A DNA stretch of 64,000 nt from Mycolicibacterium duvalii (GTDB lineage Bacteria; Actinomycetota; Actinomycetes; Mycobacteriales; Mycobacteriaceae): contig NZ_AP022563.1 in assembly GCF_010726645.1 (NCBI RefSeq), forward strand, positions 2,914,001-2,978,000. Direction: 5' to 3'. Below the pieces are notes generated by a model. The model saw only the letters and a list, made by a program, of their open reading frames with translations. It made no database searches and was not told the origin of the DNA. Made by a program: the position numbers and the translations under genes. Shown in pieces: positions 19,555 through 28,849 of this stretch (position 1 is the stretch's first letter; the number at the start of each line of letters is the position of its first letter).

Positions 19555-20226
19555 CTACGGGGTATCGATAACACCGTAGCGTTCGGCGAACGGCGTCATC
19601 AATCTGGCCAGGTCCCGGGCTACGTCGTGGTTGGCTTCCGGCGGCATCGAGATGTAGCTCATCGCCAGCCGCACGATGGCCCGGGCCAGCACCCCGGCGT
19701 CCTCTTCGCTGCACCGCACCCAGCTGTTCATGAAGGACTCGGTCAGCCGTGCCGAGCAGCGGGTGATGATCGGCGCGCTGTCGGTGGTGATCAGCTGCAG
19801 CAGGTCCGGCTTGGAGGTTCCGGTCAGCAGCGAGATCACCAGCGGGTCGGCGGCCGACTCGGCGAAGAAGTCGCGGAAGCCCTGCAGGAACGCGGCGTAG
19901 ACGTCGCCGGCGTTGCTGGCGATCGCGCCGTTGATCTGGTCAACCAGACGGTCGGCCAGGCGCAGCGCGTAGCCCTGCGCCAGGCCCTGCCGGGAGCCGA
20001 ACTCGTTGTAGATCGTCTGCCGGCTGATGCCGGCGGCCTTGGCGACGTCGGACAGCGTGATCGCCGACCAGTCGCGGGTGAGCAGCATCTCGCGCATGCC
20101 GTCGAGGATCGAGTCGCGCAACAGCACGCGCGAGGCCTCGGCGTAGGAAATGCGCTGCGCGGCGGGATTGCTCACAGCCGCGAGATTAGTCTTTCCCGCC
20201 GCCGCGCTCGCCTGGGCCGCGGTCAC
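19555..20226 (-). CDS. alkX: AlkX, TetR-family repressor of the alkane operon
   Basis: 223 residues from GTG 20226, which overlaps the rubB stop as GTGA. The N-terminal HTH is [24 protein letters not shown] (about 57-80), followed by a helical ligand-binding domain. It corresponds to Rv3249c, last gene of alkB-rubA-rubB-alkX. It probably represses the operon in the absence of alkanes or fatty acids through an operator upstream of alkB. The longer open frame to 20514 runs antiparallel to nothing but crosses both rubredoxin genes and was rejected. Confidence 0.92.
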   Translation of the reverse strand: MTAAQASAAAGKTNLAAVSNPAAQRISYAEASRVLLRDSILDGMREMLLTRDWSAITLSDVAKAAGISRQTIYNEFGSRQGLAQGYALRLADRLVDQINGAIASNAGDVYAAFLQGFRDFFAESAADPLVISLLTGTSKPDLLQLITTDSAPIITRCSARLTESFMNSWVRCSEEDAGVLARAIVRLAMSYISMPPEANHDVARDLARLMTPFAERYGVIDTP

Positions 20227-20402
20227 GGCCGGGCGATCTCGACCATGTCGAAGTCCGACTTGGCCGCCCCGCAGTCCGGACAGCTCCAGTCCTCGGGGAT
20301 GTCGTCCCAGCGGGTGCCCGGCGCGATGCCGTCCTCGGGCCACCCCTTGGCTTCGTCGTACTCGAAACCGCATTGCACGCACACGTAGAGCTTGTAGTCC
20401 AT
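20223..20402 (-). CDS. rubB: Rubredoxin RubB
   Basis: 59 residues, ATG 20402. Iron is held by Cys8-x-x-Cys11 (CVQC) and CPDC near residue 42; the rubredoxin signature EDWSCPDCG is intact. It passes electrons from rubredoxin reductase to AlkB. It is separated from rubA by 36 bases and is of the AlkG2-like type that can complement alkane oxidation. Confidence 0.95.
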   Translation of the reverse strand: MDYKLYVCVQCGFEYDEAKGWPEDGIAPGTRWDDIPEDWSCPDCGAAKSDFDMVEIARP

Positions 20403-20438
20403 GGTTCGTCCTCTCTTGGTCGTCGGGATCGAGAAAGT

Positions 20439-20600
20439 TCACACCGGTTCGAAGTCGACCTTCTCGCGGACCGCGCAGTCCGGGCAGGTCCAGTCCTCGG
20501 GTACTGCGTCCCACGCTGTTCCGGCCGGAAAGCCTTCCCGCGGAGCTCCTTTGGCCTCGTCGTAGACGTAGCCGCAGCCCGGGCAGCGGTAGGAGCTCAC
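20439..20600 (-). CDS. rubA: Rubredoxin RubA
   Basis: 53 residues from GTG 20600, overlapping the alkB stop as GTGA. CPGCGYVYDE and EDWTCPDCAVREKVDFEPV supply the four iron-binding cysteines. It is shorter and more divergent at the second knuckle (CPDCAVRE) than RubB. It is an electron carrier in the AlkB system. Confidence 0.94.
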   Translation of the reverse strand: MSSYRCPGCGYVYDEAKGAPREGFPAGTAWDAVPEDWTCPDCAVREKVDFEPV

Positions 20601-21814
20601 GCCCGACCCCCGTACTGGGCCAGCACCCGGTCGCGCACCCGCGGGTGGATGTTGACCCGGGTGATGTCGCCGTCGTAGTGGTCGAGCACCCGGTGGTCCA
20701 TCACCTTGCGCCACAGCGGCGGGAAGTAGGTCAGCGCGATCATCGACGCGTACCCGCTGGGCAGGTTCGGTGCGCCCTCCATACTGCGCAGCGTCTGGTA
20801 GCGCCGCGTCGGGTTGGCGTGGTGATCACTGTGCCGCTGCAGGTGATACAGGAACAGGTTGGTCACGATGTGGTCGGAGTTCCAGCTGTGCACCGGGGCG
20901 CAGCGCTCGTAGCGACCACTCTCCAGTTTCTGCCGCAGCAGGCCGTAGTGCTCGAGATAGTTCACCGTCTCCAGCAGCGAGAACCCGAAGACCGCCGAGA
21001 TCAGGATGTACGGGATCAGCGCCGGACCGAACACCGCGATCAGCGTGCCGTAGAGCACCACCGACATCGCCCACGCGTTGAGCACGTCGTTGGACGGATG
21101 CCACTTGCTCTTGCCGGCCCGCTCGAGCCGCTTGGCCTCGAGCTCCCAGGCCGACTTGAACGCGCCGAAGACGCTGCGCGGCAGGAACTCCCAGAACGTC
21201 TCACCGAAGCGTGCCGACGCCGGATCCTCGGGGGTGGCGACCCGCACGTGATGGCCGCGGTTGTGCTCGATGTAGAAGTGGCCGTAGAACGTCTGCGCCA
21301 GCGTGATCTTGGCCAGCCAGCGCTCCAGCGTCTCCTTCTTGTGGCCCATTTCGTGGGCGGTGTTGATGCCCACGCCACCGAGTAGACCCACCGACAGCGC
21401 CAGACCGATCTTGGCCGGCCAGCCCAGCGCGCCGTCGAAGCCGAGCCAGCTCAGGTCCGACGCGGTGAACAGGTAGGCGCCGAACACCACACTGGCGTAC
21501 TGGAACGGGATGTACAGGTAGGTGCAGTAGCGGTAGTACTTGTCGTTCTCCAGCCGCTCCATCACCTCGTCGGGCGGGTTCTGCCCGTCCGGGCCGAACT
21601 TCAGATCCAGCGCCGGCAGCAGGATGTAGAGCAGGATCGGACCGATCCAGAACGGCACCTGCGCGGCCCCGTGCCAACCCCACTGATTGAACGCGTACAC
21701 CAGCGGCATCATCACGAACAGGGCCGTGGGGGCGATGAGCCCCATCAACCACAGGTAGCGCTTCTTGTCGCGCCACTGTTCGACGTCCATCTGCGGTGTG
21801 TCTTGCATCGTCAC
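20597..21814 (-). CDS. alkB: Alkane 1-monooxygenase AlkB
   Basis: 405 residues. An integral-membrane di-iron enzyme that hydroxylates medium-chain n-alkanes at C1. The three histidine boxes are HEMGHKKE, HNRGHHVR and LQRHSDHHANP, plus the alkane-hydroxylase signature NYLEHYG; six transmembrane helices are apparent. It corresponds to Rv3252c. The operon alkB-rubA-rubB-alkX is tightly packed with coupled starts. The first codon (ATG at 21814) is preceded by CGAGGAGG. Confidence 0.97.
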   Translation of the reverse strand: MTMQDTPQMDVEQWRDKKRYLWLMGLIAPTALFVMMPLVYAFNQWGWHGAAQVPFWIGPILLYILLPALDLKFGPDGQNPPDEVMERLENDKYYRYCTYLYIPFQYASVVFGAYLFTASDLSWLGFDGALGWPAKIGLALSVGLLGGVGINTAHEMGHKKETLERWLAKITLAQTFYGHFYIEHNRGHHVRVATPEDPASARFGETFWEFLPRSVFGAFKSAWELEAKRLERAGKSKWHPSNDVLNAWAMSVVLYGTLIAVFGPALIPYILISAVFGFSLLETVNYLEHYGLLRQKLESGRYERCAPVHSWNSDHIVTNLFLYHLQRHSDHHANPTRRYQTLRSMEGAPNLPSGYASMIALTYFPPLWRKVMDHRVLDHYDGDITRVNIHPRVRDRVLAQYGGRA

Positions 21815-21857
21815 CGGATTGCCTCCTCGCTGTGAGTGCGATCACTCGTCGCGGTTG

Positions 21858-21890
21858 ACTATACGACGCATTTTGTCGGCTGTCTAGACA
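21858..21890 (-). promoter_or_regulatory. alkB promoter with overlapping palindromic operator
   Basis: On the minus strand, a -10 TATAGT (21858-21863) and a -35-like TAGACA (21881-21886) are separated by exactly 17 bases. The -35 lies inside a perfect 10-bp palindrome TGTCTAGACA (21881-21890). A repressor bound there would block polymerase; AlkX is the obvious candidate. The binding protein is inferred. Confidence 0.55.
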
Positions 21891-21990
21891 CAGACAGTTG
21901 TTTTGTAAAGAAACGTACATCGCCGAATTGTTGGAGGAGTAAATACCGGCAGCGCGGGTAACAAATCAGCATCGACGAAAGGAGCAGCAC

Positions 21991-22170
21991 ATGCCGGTGT
22001 TCACCCCGGACCCCGCGCGCACCTCGTGTTGTCCGGCCTGCGGATATCCGACGTTGAACGCGAGCCTGTGCCACGCGTGCGGGCCGTTCGCAGCGCAGTT
22101 GAGCACCGTCATGCCGCTGGGCGACACGCGCGGCGCCGCTGCGGGCGGCGGCAGCGGCTTAGCGCTGTAG
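21991..22170 (+). CDS. Small double-CxxC zinc-ribbon protein
   Basis: 59 residues, ATG 21991 with AAAGGAG seven bases upstream. Cys14-x-x-Cys17 and Cys27-x-x-Cys30 (CPACGYPTLNASLCHACG) form a zinc ribbon, followed by a Gly/Ala-rich tail. It is divergent from alkB across a shared 176-base region. Its stop overlaps the convergent permease gene by 12 bases. No function is known. The ribosome-binding site, Cys spacing and local codon use support a real gene. Confidence 0.72.
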   Translation: MPVFTPDPARTSCCPACGYPTLNASLCHACGPFAAQLSTVMPLGDTRGAAAGGGSGLAL

Positions 22171-23655
22171 CTGCCCGCGCTTGGCCAGCTGCGAATGCCG
22201 GCGGCCGTAGAAGTAGTAGACGACCACGCCGATGACCATCCAGATGCCGAACCGGATCCAGGTCAGGCCGGTCAGGTTCAGCATCAGCCACACGCACGCG
22301 ATGATCGCCATGATCGGCAGCAGCGGCACCCCCGGCGCGCGGAAGCCGCGTTGCAGATCGGGCCGGGTGCGCCGCAGCACGATCACACCGGCCGAGACCA
22401 TGACGAACGCGAACAGCGTTCCGATGTTGACCATCTCCTCGAGGTTCCCGATCGGGAACACGGTCGCGGTCACCGCGACGACGAATCCCACCAGCAAGGT
22501 GATCCGCACCGGGGTGCCCCGGGTGCCGGTGCGTGCCAGCTGGCGCGGCAGCAGCCCGTCGCGCGACATCGCGAACAGCACCCGGGTCTGACCGAGCACC
22601 AGCACGATCACCACGGTGGTCAGGCCGGCCAGCGCGCCGATCGAAATCACCTTGGCCGCCCAGTCCACCCCGTTCATCGCGAAGGCGGTGGCCAGGTTCT
22701 GGGTCTCTTCCTCCCGCAGGTCGCGGTAGCTGACCATGCCGGTCAGCACCACCGCGACGGCGACGTAGAGGACGGTGACGATGCCCAGGGAGGCCAGGAT
22801 GCCGCGGGGCACATTGCGCTGCGGGTCCTTGGTCTCCTCGGCGGTGGTGGCCACGATGTCGAACCCGATGAAGGCGAAGAACACGATCGACGCGCCCGCC
22901 AGCAGGCCGTACCAGCCGTAGTTGCTGCCTTCGGCGCCGGTCAACAGTGAGAACAGGGACTGTTCCACGCCGCCGCTGCCGCGGCCGCTCTCCCCCGCCT
23001 CGGCCGGCGGGACGAACGGGCTGAAGTTGGCGGCCTTGACGTAGAACGCGCCGACGATCACCACCAGCAGCACCACCGCGACCTTGATGACGGTGATCGC
23101 CAGGCTCACCCCCGCCGACAGCTTGGTGCCGAAGGCCAGGATCGCGGTGACGAACGCGATGATGACCAGCGCACCCCAATCCAGTTGCATCCCACCCACT
23201 TCGGTGATGCCGCCACCGAAGCCGAACACCGTGCCCAGGTAACTGGACCATCCCTTGGCCACCACCGCGGCCGCGACGGCGAACTCCAGGATCAGGTCCC
23301 AGCCGATGATCCACGCGACGAACTCGCCGAACGTCGCGTAGGAGAACGTGTAGGCGCTACCGGCGACCGGCACGGTGGAGGCGAACTCGGCGTAGCACAG
23401 CGCGGCCAGCCCGCAGGCGATCGCGGCCAGGATGAACGACACCGAGATCGCCGGGCCGGTGATGTTGGCCGCGGTCGAGGCGGTGATCGTGAAGATGCCC
23501 GCGCCGATGACGACCGAGACCCCGAAGACCGTGAGATCCCACCAGCTGAGGTTCTTGCGCAGCTTGGTGTCGGGCTCGTCGGTGTCGGCGATCGACTGCT
23601 CCACCGATTTGGTCCGCCACCTGCCGTTTGTCGGCGCCGTCGGCTCCGCGGTCAT
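22159..23655 (-). CDS. APC-family amino-acid permease
   Basis: 498 residues with about 12 transmembrane helices. The APC signature GVSVVIGAGIFTIT is in the first helix. GSAYTFSYATFGEFVAWIIGWDLILEF and GFDIVATTAEETKDPQRNVPRGI follow, as in cationic amino-acid transporters (CAT-like). It corresponds to Rv3253c. Substrate cannot be fixed from sequence, although arginine, lysine or broad amino acids are plausible. Confidence 0.9.
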   Translation of the reverse strand: MTAEPTAPTNGRWRTKSVEQSIADTDEPDTKLRKNLSWWDLTVFGVSVVIGAGIFTITASTAANITGPAISVSFILAAIACGLAALCYAEFASTVPVAGSAYTFSYATFGEFVAWIIGWDLILEFAVAAAVVAKGWSSYLGTVFGFGGGITEVGGMQLDWGALVIIAFVTAILAFGTKLSAGVSLAITVIKVAVVLLVVIVGAFYVKAANFSPFVPPAEAGESGRGSGGVEQSLFSLLTGAEGSNYGWYGLLAGASIVFFAFIGFDIVATTAEETKDPQRNVPRGILASLGIVTVLYVAVAVVLTGMVSYRDLREEETQNLATAFAMNGVDWAAKVISIGALAGLTTVVIVLVLGQTRVLFAMSRDGLLPRQLARTGTRGTPVRITLLVGFVVAVTATVFPIGNLEEMVNIGTLFAFVMVSAGVIVLRRTRPDLQRGFRAPGVPLLPIMAIIACVWLMLNLTGLTWIRFGIWMVIGVVVYYFYGRRHSQLAKRGQLQR

Positions 23656-23699
23656 CGGCCGTCCTCATTTCGTCATGGTTTCAGCGGAATGTATCCGAC

Positions 23700-23705
23700 T
23701 ACCGT
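23700..23705 (+). promoter_or_regulatory. Leaderless -10 element for the FAD oxidoreductase gene
   Basis: TACCGT ends six bases before ATG 23712, fitting a leaderless transcript. Confidence 0.4.
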
Positions 23706-23711
23706 GACCCC

Positions 23712-25073
23712 ATGGGGCGGAGTCTTAAACACGCAATCGTCATCGGTGCCAGCCTCGGCGGCTTGTGCGCGTCTCGTGTGCTCTCCGAGTTCGCCGAGCG
23801 GGTCACCGTGCTCGAGCGCGACGTGCTGCCCGAGCAGCCGGGCAACCGGACCGCGGTGCCGCAGGGCCGGCACGTGCATCTGTTGATGGCGCGCGGCGCC
23901 CAGGAGTTCGAGTCGCTGTTTCCCGGGCTGCTCGACGACATGGTCGCCGCCGGGGTGCCGATCCTGGAGAACCGGCCCGACTGCATCCACTTCGGCGCGG
24001 CCGGCCATGTGCTCGGCACCCAGCACCGCCTGCAGGACGAGTTCACCGCCTACGTGCCGAGCCGCCCGCACCTGGAGTGGCAGATCCGCAGGCGGGCACT
24101 GCAGATCCCCAACGTGACGCTGGTTCCGGCCGGTGTCGAGGAGCCGGTGTTCGACGGCGACCGCGTGACCGGTGTGCGAACCGCCGACGGCGACACCCTC
24201 GAGGCCGACCTCGTCGTCGACGCGACGGGCCGCGGCACCCGGCTGCCGGTGTGGCTGCAGCAGTGGGGGTTCGATCGGCCCCGCGAGGACACCGTCGACG
24301 TCGGCATCGGGTACGCCACCCACCAGGTGCGGATCCCGGACGGCCTGATCCCCGAAAAGGTCGTGGTGGCCGGGGCTTCCCGGGAGGAGCCGGTGGGGCT
24401 GGGCATGTTGTTCTACGAGGACGGCACCTGGGGCTTGACGACGTTCGGGGTCGGGAAAGTGCCTCCCCCGAAGGATTTCGAGGGCATGTGCACGCTGGCT
24501 GACCGGATCCTGCCCGAGCATGTCAGTGGCGCGCTGCGCCAGGGTGAGCCGATCGGCGACGTGGCCTTCCACAAGTATCCGACCAGCAGATGGCGCCGCT
24601 ACGACAAGCTGGACCGGTTCCCGGAGGGCATCCTGCCGCTCGGCGATGCCGTGGCGAGTTTCAATCCGACCTACGGGCAGGGAATGACGATGACGTCGCT
24701 GCAGGCCGGCCATCTGCGCCGCGCCCTGGAGGCACCCGACGGGGACCTCGCGGCCACCTTCTTCCGGGACACCGCCAAGACGACGTTTCCGGTGTGGATG
24801 ATGAACGCGATCGGCGACTTCACACTGCACGGCGCCACCGGCCGGATGCCGTGGTGGTACCGGCCGGTCGGCTCGCTGTTCGACCAGTTCCTCGGCGCCG
24901 CCGAAACCGATCCCGTTCTCGCGGAATGGTTTTTGCGCCGGTTCAGCCTGCTCGACAGCCTCTACATGGTGCCGTCGGCGCGGCTGATCGGGCGCACCGT
25001 GGCCCACAACATGCGGCTGTGGGCCGCCGAGCAGACGCCTAGAAACCGACGGTCACGCGGAACAGCCGCGTAG
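23712..25073 (+). CDS. FAD-dependent oxidoreductase (Rv3254-like)
   Basis: 453 residues from ATG 23712. The FAD-binding Rossmann motif is VIGASLGGLCASRVL near the start. The second motif GDAVASFNPTYGQGMTMTS resembles the GD motif of squalene-epoxidase and geranylgeranyl-reductase type flavoproteins. No membrane helix is evident. Its 3' end overlaps the convergent manA by 35 bases. Substrate unknown. Confidence 0.88.
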   Translation: MGRSLKHAIVIGASLGGLCASRVLSEFAERVTVLERDVLPEQPGNRTAVPQGRHVHLLMARGAQEFESLFPGLLDDMVAAGVPILENRPDCIHFGAAGHVLGTQHRLQDEFTAYVPSRPHLEWQIRRRALQIPNVTLVPAGVEEPVFDGDRVTGVRTADGDTLEADLVVDATGRGTRLPVWLQQWGFDRPREDTVDVGIGYATHQVRIPDGLIPEKVVVAGASREEPVGLGMLFYEDGTWGLTTFGVGKVPPPKDFEGMCTLADRILPEHVSGALRQGEPIGDVAFHKYPTSRWRRYDKLDRFPEGILPLGDAVASFNPTYGQGMTMTSLQAGHLRRALEAPDGDLAATFFRDTAKTTFPVWMMNAIGDFTLHGATGRMPWWYRPVGSLFDQFLGAAETDPVLAEWFLRRFSLLDSLYMVPSARLIGRTVAHNMRLWAAEQTPRNRRSRGTAA

Positions 25074-26265
25074 GTTCGCTCGCCGAGAGCCGGATCGGGC
25101 CCTCGTCGTCGGCCACCCACGCCGCCGCGCCGCGCTGCAGGGTGACCGAGTCGCTCTTGGCGAACACCGTCGCCGACCCCTGCGCGCACAGCAGGATCTG
25201 GGGGCCGTCGTGGGTGGTGGGTGCGTCGATCTCGTGGCCCAGGTGCGCACCGTCGACCGTCAGCACCGACACGGCGAACTCGGGTGCCGGTGTGCGGTAA
25301 ACGATCTCGGCGCCGTCGCGCAGCGTCTCGGTCGGGACCAGCAGCTCGCGGGCCGGCTCGAAATCCAGCACCCGCAGCAGCTCCGGCACGTCGACGTGCT
25401 TGGGGGTCAGCCCGCCACGTAACACGTTGTCCGAGTTGGCCATCACCTCGACGCCGATGCCGTGCAGGTAGGCGTGCAGGTTGCCGGCGGGCAGGTAGAT
25501 CGCCTCCCCGGGGCGCAGCGAGAGCCGGTTGAGCAACAGCGACGCCAGCACCCCGGCGTCGCCCGGGTAGCGCTCGCCGAGCTCGAGCACGGTCTTGGCC
25601 TCGGCGGCGAATTCGGTTGCCCCGGAGCGGACATAGTTGATCGCGCCGTCGATCACCCGAGCCACCAGCACGTTCAGGTCAGGCTGCGGGCAGGTGATCC
25701 AGGTGGTGAACAGCGCGCGCAGCCCGTCGGCGTCGGACTGTCCACACAGCAGGTTGATGTAGCCGTCGAGTTCGGCGACCTCGAGGGCGCGCATCAGCTG
25801 CACCGAGCGTTCCGCCGGGGCGAAGCCGGCCAGCGCCTCGAACTGGCTCAGCGCGACGATGATCTCGGGCTTGTGGCTGCGGTCGCGGTAGTTGCGGTTG
25901 GGTGCCGACACCGGGATTCCCAGCCGGTCCTCACGTTCGAAGCCCTCGATCGCCTGCTCGGTGCTCGGGTGGGCCTGAAGCGACAGCGGTTCGTCGGCGG
26001 CCAGCACCTTGACCAGGAACGGCAGCCCGTCACCGAACCGGCCGCGCAGCGCGGGACCCAGTTCCCCGGCGGGGTCGTCGCGCAGCGCGTCGAGCAGGGA
26101 CCGCTCCCCGTCGTCGGTCTGCAGGTAGGCCGGATCCTGCGGATGCGCGCCGAACCACAGTTCGGCCTCCGGGTGGGCGGTCGGGCTGGGCGCCCCGGTG
26201 AATTCGGCAATCGCGGTCCGCGAACCCCAGGCATAGGTCCGCAGCGCTCCCCTCAGCAGATGCAC
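25039..26265 (-). CDS. manA: Mannose-6-phosphate isomerase
   Basis: 408 residues. Interconverts fructose-6-P and mannose-6-P, feeding GDP-mannose for mannan, lipoarabinomannan and PIM synthesis. Zinc-binding QAHPS, then YLPAGNLHAYL and NVLRGGLTPKHVDV, are intact. GTG 26265 (VHLLRGALRTYAWG) matches the start of M. tuberculosis ManA. A TTG at 26274 overlapping the upstream stop is possible. It forms an operon with the SIS-type gene and pmmA. Confidence 0.94.
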   Translation of the reverse strand: MHLLRGALRTYAWGSRTAIAEFTGAPSPTAHPEAELWFGAHPQDPAYLQTDDGERSLLDALRDDPAGELGPALRGRFGDGLPFLVKVLAADEPLSLQAHPSTEQAIEGFEREDRLGIPVSAPNRNYRDRSHKPEIIVALSQFEALAGFAPAERSVQLMRALEVAELDGYINLLCGQSDADGLRALFTTWITCPQPDLNVLVARVIDGAINYVRSGATEFAAEAKTVLELGERYPGDAGVLASLLLNRLSLRPGEAIYLPAGNLHAYLHGIGVEVMANSDNVLRGGLTPKHVDVPELLRVLDFEPARELLVPTETLRDGAEIVYRTPAPEFAVSVLTVDGAHLGHEIDAPTTHDGPQILLCAQGSATVFAKSDSVTLQRGAAAWVADDEGPIRLSASEPTRLFRVTVGF

Positions 26266-26270
26266 TCGTT

Positions 26271-27389
26271 TCAACCTCGAATCAACCGCTGATAGACCGC
26301 CGCCATCTCCAGGCGTACGGCCAACAGCGCAATCTGTTGCTCAAGACGCGCATTGGTGGGCCTCGTTGCTGAAGCCGGCGCTTCTTGACTCCCCCTCGTC
26401 GCCGCGACGTCATCGGGCACGTCGTAGGCGTTGATCACGTCGACGTCGTCGAACCCGCGCAATTGCGCCGACACCGTCGGCCGGTCGGCATCCGACGTCA
26501 GCACCACCGTGCGGGTGCGGGCCGGCAGCGGCCCGTCGAGTTCTTCGTCGTGGAAGATCGACGGCGCTTGTCCGCCGACCCGGCCCCAGCCGCCGGCCAG
26601 GGCCACCAGCACGTCGGCCAGCCCGGCCGCGCCGACCGCGCGGTGGGCCAGCCGCAGCATCACCCCGCCGCCGTGCCGGGCCACCGCCCGCATCGGTGCG
26701 CTGTCGCCGGCGAACACCACGTCGCGGCCGATCATCCGCTGGGCCAGTTCCTTGGCCGGGTTGGTGAAAGTGTCTCGGGCAGCGCTGTTTCGCATCGCCT
26801 CGTCGTCGAGTTCGTCGGCCAGCACCGCGAGGTCGGCGGTGAACCCGGGCGCGACGGTGGCCAGCACCGCCAGCCCCGCGGCCAGGTAGCGCACCAACGT
26901 GAAGTCGTCGGGCACCGGCACCCGGGGCGGCAGCGCCACCGAGCGTCCCGCGGTCGCGTCGCGCAGCGGGCCCTCGTAGGGCGCGACGACGGCGACGCGC
27001 GCGCCGCGGCGCACCCCGGTGGCGGCGGCCGCCACCAGCGCCGGGTCGGCGGGGTCGTCGCCGGCGATGATCAGCACGTCGAGCGCGCCCAGCCACGGCG
27101 GCGCCTCGGCGGCGACCACCATCGGCGCGCCGACGGTGCCGCCCAGCAGCGCGGCCAGCATCGTCGCAGCGGTCTCGGCGTTGCCGCGCCCGGCCACCCA
27201 CACCACGGTGCGGGGCGGGCCGTCGGCGCGCAGCGGCTCGAGAACGCCCTCGTCGAGCGCGGCGGCGGTGGCGCGGACCTGCGCCCCGGCCATCGACGCG
27301 GCGCGCAGCAGGCCGTCACGGTCGGCGTCGAGCAGGCCGGCGGTGTCGTCGAGATCCACCACGGCAGCCGACAGCGACCCGGCGTTCAC
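26271..27389 (-). CDS. SIS-domain sugar-isomerase-like protein (TobH/Rv3256c family)
   Basis: 372 residues, GTG 27389 overlapping the pmmA stop as GTGA. Two SIS-like halves are present (VVWVAGRGNAETAATMLAALL and IGRDVVFAGDSAPMRAVARHGG), as in bifunctional phosphoglucose/phosphomannose isomerases. Its placement between pmmA and manA suggests a role in mannose-phosphate metabolism. Enzymatic activity in mycobacteria is not established to my knowledge. Confidence 0.85.
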   Translation of the reverse strand: MNAGSLSAAVVDLDDTAGLLDADRDGLLRAASMAGAQVRATAAALDEGVLEPLRADGPPRTVVWVAGRGNAETAATMLAALLGGTVGAPMVVAAEAPPWLGALDVLIIAGDDPADPALVAAAATGVRRGARVAVVAPYEGPLRDATAGRSVALPPRVPVPDDFTLVRYLAAGLAVLATVAPGFTADLAVLADELDDEAMRNSAARDTFTNPAKELAQRMIGRDVVFAGDSAPMRAVARHGGGVMLRLAHRAVGAAGLADVLVALAGGWGRVGGQAPSIFHDEELDGPLPARTRTVVLTSDADRPTVSAQLRGFDDVDVINAYDVPDDVAATRGSQEAPASATRPTNARLEQQIALLAVRLEMAAVYQRLIRG

Positions 27390-28771
27390 GTCAGTTCCTT
27401 TGTCCCCGAGGTGATCTGGGTGCCGATCTCATCGACGAGCGCGGCGACGTCCTCGGTGGTGCGGGCCTCGACGTTGAGCCGCAGCAGGGGTTCGGTGTTC
27501 GACATCCGCAGGTTGAACCAGCTGCCGTCGCCGAGGTCCACGGTCACCCCGTCGAGGTGGTCGATGCCCTGCACACGGCTGCTGAAGGCCTGCAGCACGG
27601 AGTCGACGATCGCGGGCGCGTCGGTGACGGTGAAGTTGACCTCCCCGGAGGCCTCGTAGCGCTGGTAGTCGCTCATCATGTCCGACAGCGGCCGGTGCTG
27701 TTCGCCGAGCGCGGCCAGCACGTGCAGCGCGGCGAGCATCCCGGAGTCCGCACCCCAGAAGTCGCGGAAGTAGTAGTGCGCGGAGTGCTCGCCGCCGAAG
27801 ATCGCGCCCGTCTCGGCCATCAGCCCCTTGATGTAGGAGTGGCCCACCCGCGAGCGCACCGGGGTGCCCCCGCGTTCGGTCACCAGCTCGGGCACCGCGC
27901 GCGAGGTGATCAGGTTGTGGATGACGGTCGCGCCGATCTCGCGGCCGAGTTCGCGGGCGGCCACCAGCGCGGTGACCGCCGACGGGGACACCGCCTGACC
28001 CTTCTCGTCGACGACGAAGCAGCGGTCGGCGTCGCCGTCGAAGGCCAGGCCTATATCAGCTCCGGTCTCGAGCACGTAGGACTGCAGATCGACGAGGTTG
28101 GCCGGGTCCAGCGGGTTGGCCTCGTGGTTGGGGAAGGTGCCGTCGAGTTCGAAGTAGAGCGGTTTGAGGGTGATCGAGCCGATCGCGCCCAGGACGGCCG
28201 GCGCGGTGTGGCCGGCCATGCCGTTGCCGGCGTCGACGGCCACCGTCAGCGGGCGGGCCGCGCCGATGTCGACCAGCGAGCGCAGGAACCGGCCGTAGTC
28301 GTCGAGCACGTCGCGGTCGGAGATGCTGCCGCGCGGGCCGTCGTAGCCGGGGACGCCGGCGATGATCTCGTCGCTGATGGTGGTCAGCCCGGTGTCCTTG
28401 CCGACGGGTTTGGCCCCGGCGCGGCACAGCTTGATGCCGTTGTAGGCCGACGGGTTGTGGCTGGCGGTGAACATCGCGCCCGGGCAGTCCAGCAGTCCGG
28501 AGGCGAAGTACAGCTGGTCGGTCGAGGCCAATCCGATGCGCACCACGTCGAGGCCCTGGGTCAGCACGCCGTCGGCGAACGCGTTGGCCAGCCCCGGCGA
28601 GCTCGACCGCATGTCGTGGCCGACGACCACCTGGGTCGCGTCTGCGCGGACCAGCCGGGCGAATGCGGCGCCGACTTCGCTGACGAACTGCTCGTCGAGC
28701 TCGGTGCCAACGAGTCCACGCACGTCGTAGGCCTTGATGACGCGCTGTACAGCCTCAGCGGGCCGGGACAT
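27386..28771 (-). CDS. pmmA: Phosphomannomutase/phosphoglucomutase
   Basis: 461 residues. Converts mannose-6-P to mannose-1-P. It has the phosphoserine loop TASHNPSAYNG, the magnesium loop DGDADR, the sugar-binding GEHSAHYYF and the phosphate-binding RMSNTEPLLRLN. It corresponds to Rv3257c and is first of pmmA-SIS gene-manA, with coupled stop-start overlaps. Confidence 0.95.
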   Translation of the reverse strand: MSRPAEAVQRVIKAYDVRGLVGTELDEQFVSEVGAAFARLVRADATQVVVGHDMRSSSPGLANAFADGVLTQGLDVVRIGLASTDQLYFASGLLDCPGAMFTASHNPSAYNGIKLCRAGAKPVGKDTGLTTISDEIIAGVPGYDGPRGSISDRDVLDDYGRFLRSLVDIGAARPLTVAVDAGNGMAGHTAPAVLGAIGSITLKPLYFELDGTFPNHEANPLDPANLVDLQSYVLETGADIGLAFDGDADRCFVVDEKGQAVSPSAVTALVAARELGREIGATVIHNLITSRAVPELVTERGGTPVRSRVGHSYIKGLMAETGAIFGGEHSAHYYFRDFWGADSGMLAALHVLAALGEQHRPLSDMMSDYQRYEASGEVNFTVTDAPAIVDSVLQAFSSRVQGIDHLDGVTVDLGDGSWFNLRMSNTEPLLRLNVEARTTEDVAALVDEIGTQITSGTKELT

Positions 28772-28849
28772 AGTGCTCCTTGGACTCCGGACGTGGTTAC
28801 GTCCAGCCTAGCCGTCGTGAGCCTCGGGTACGGCTACTACACCGGCGAC

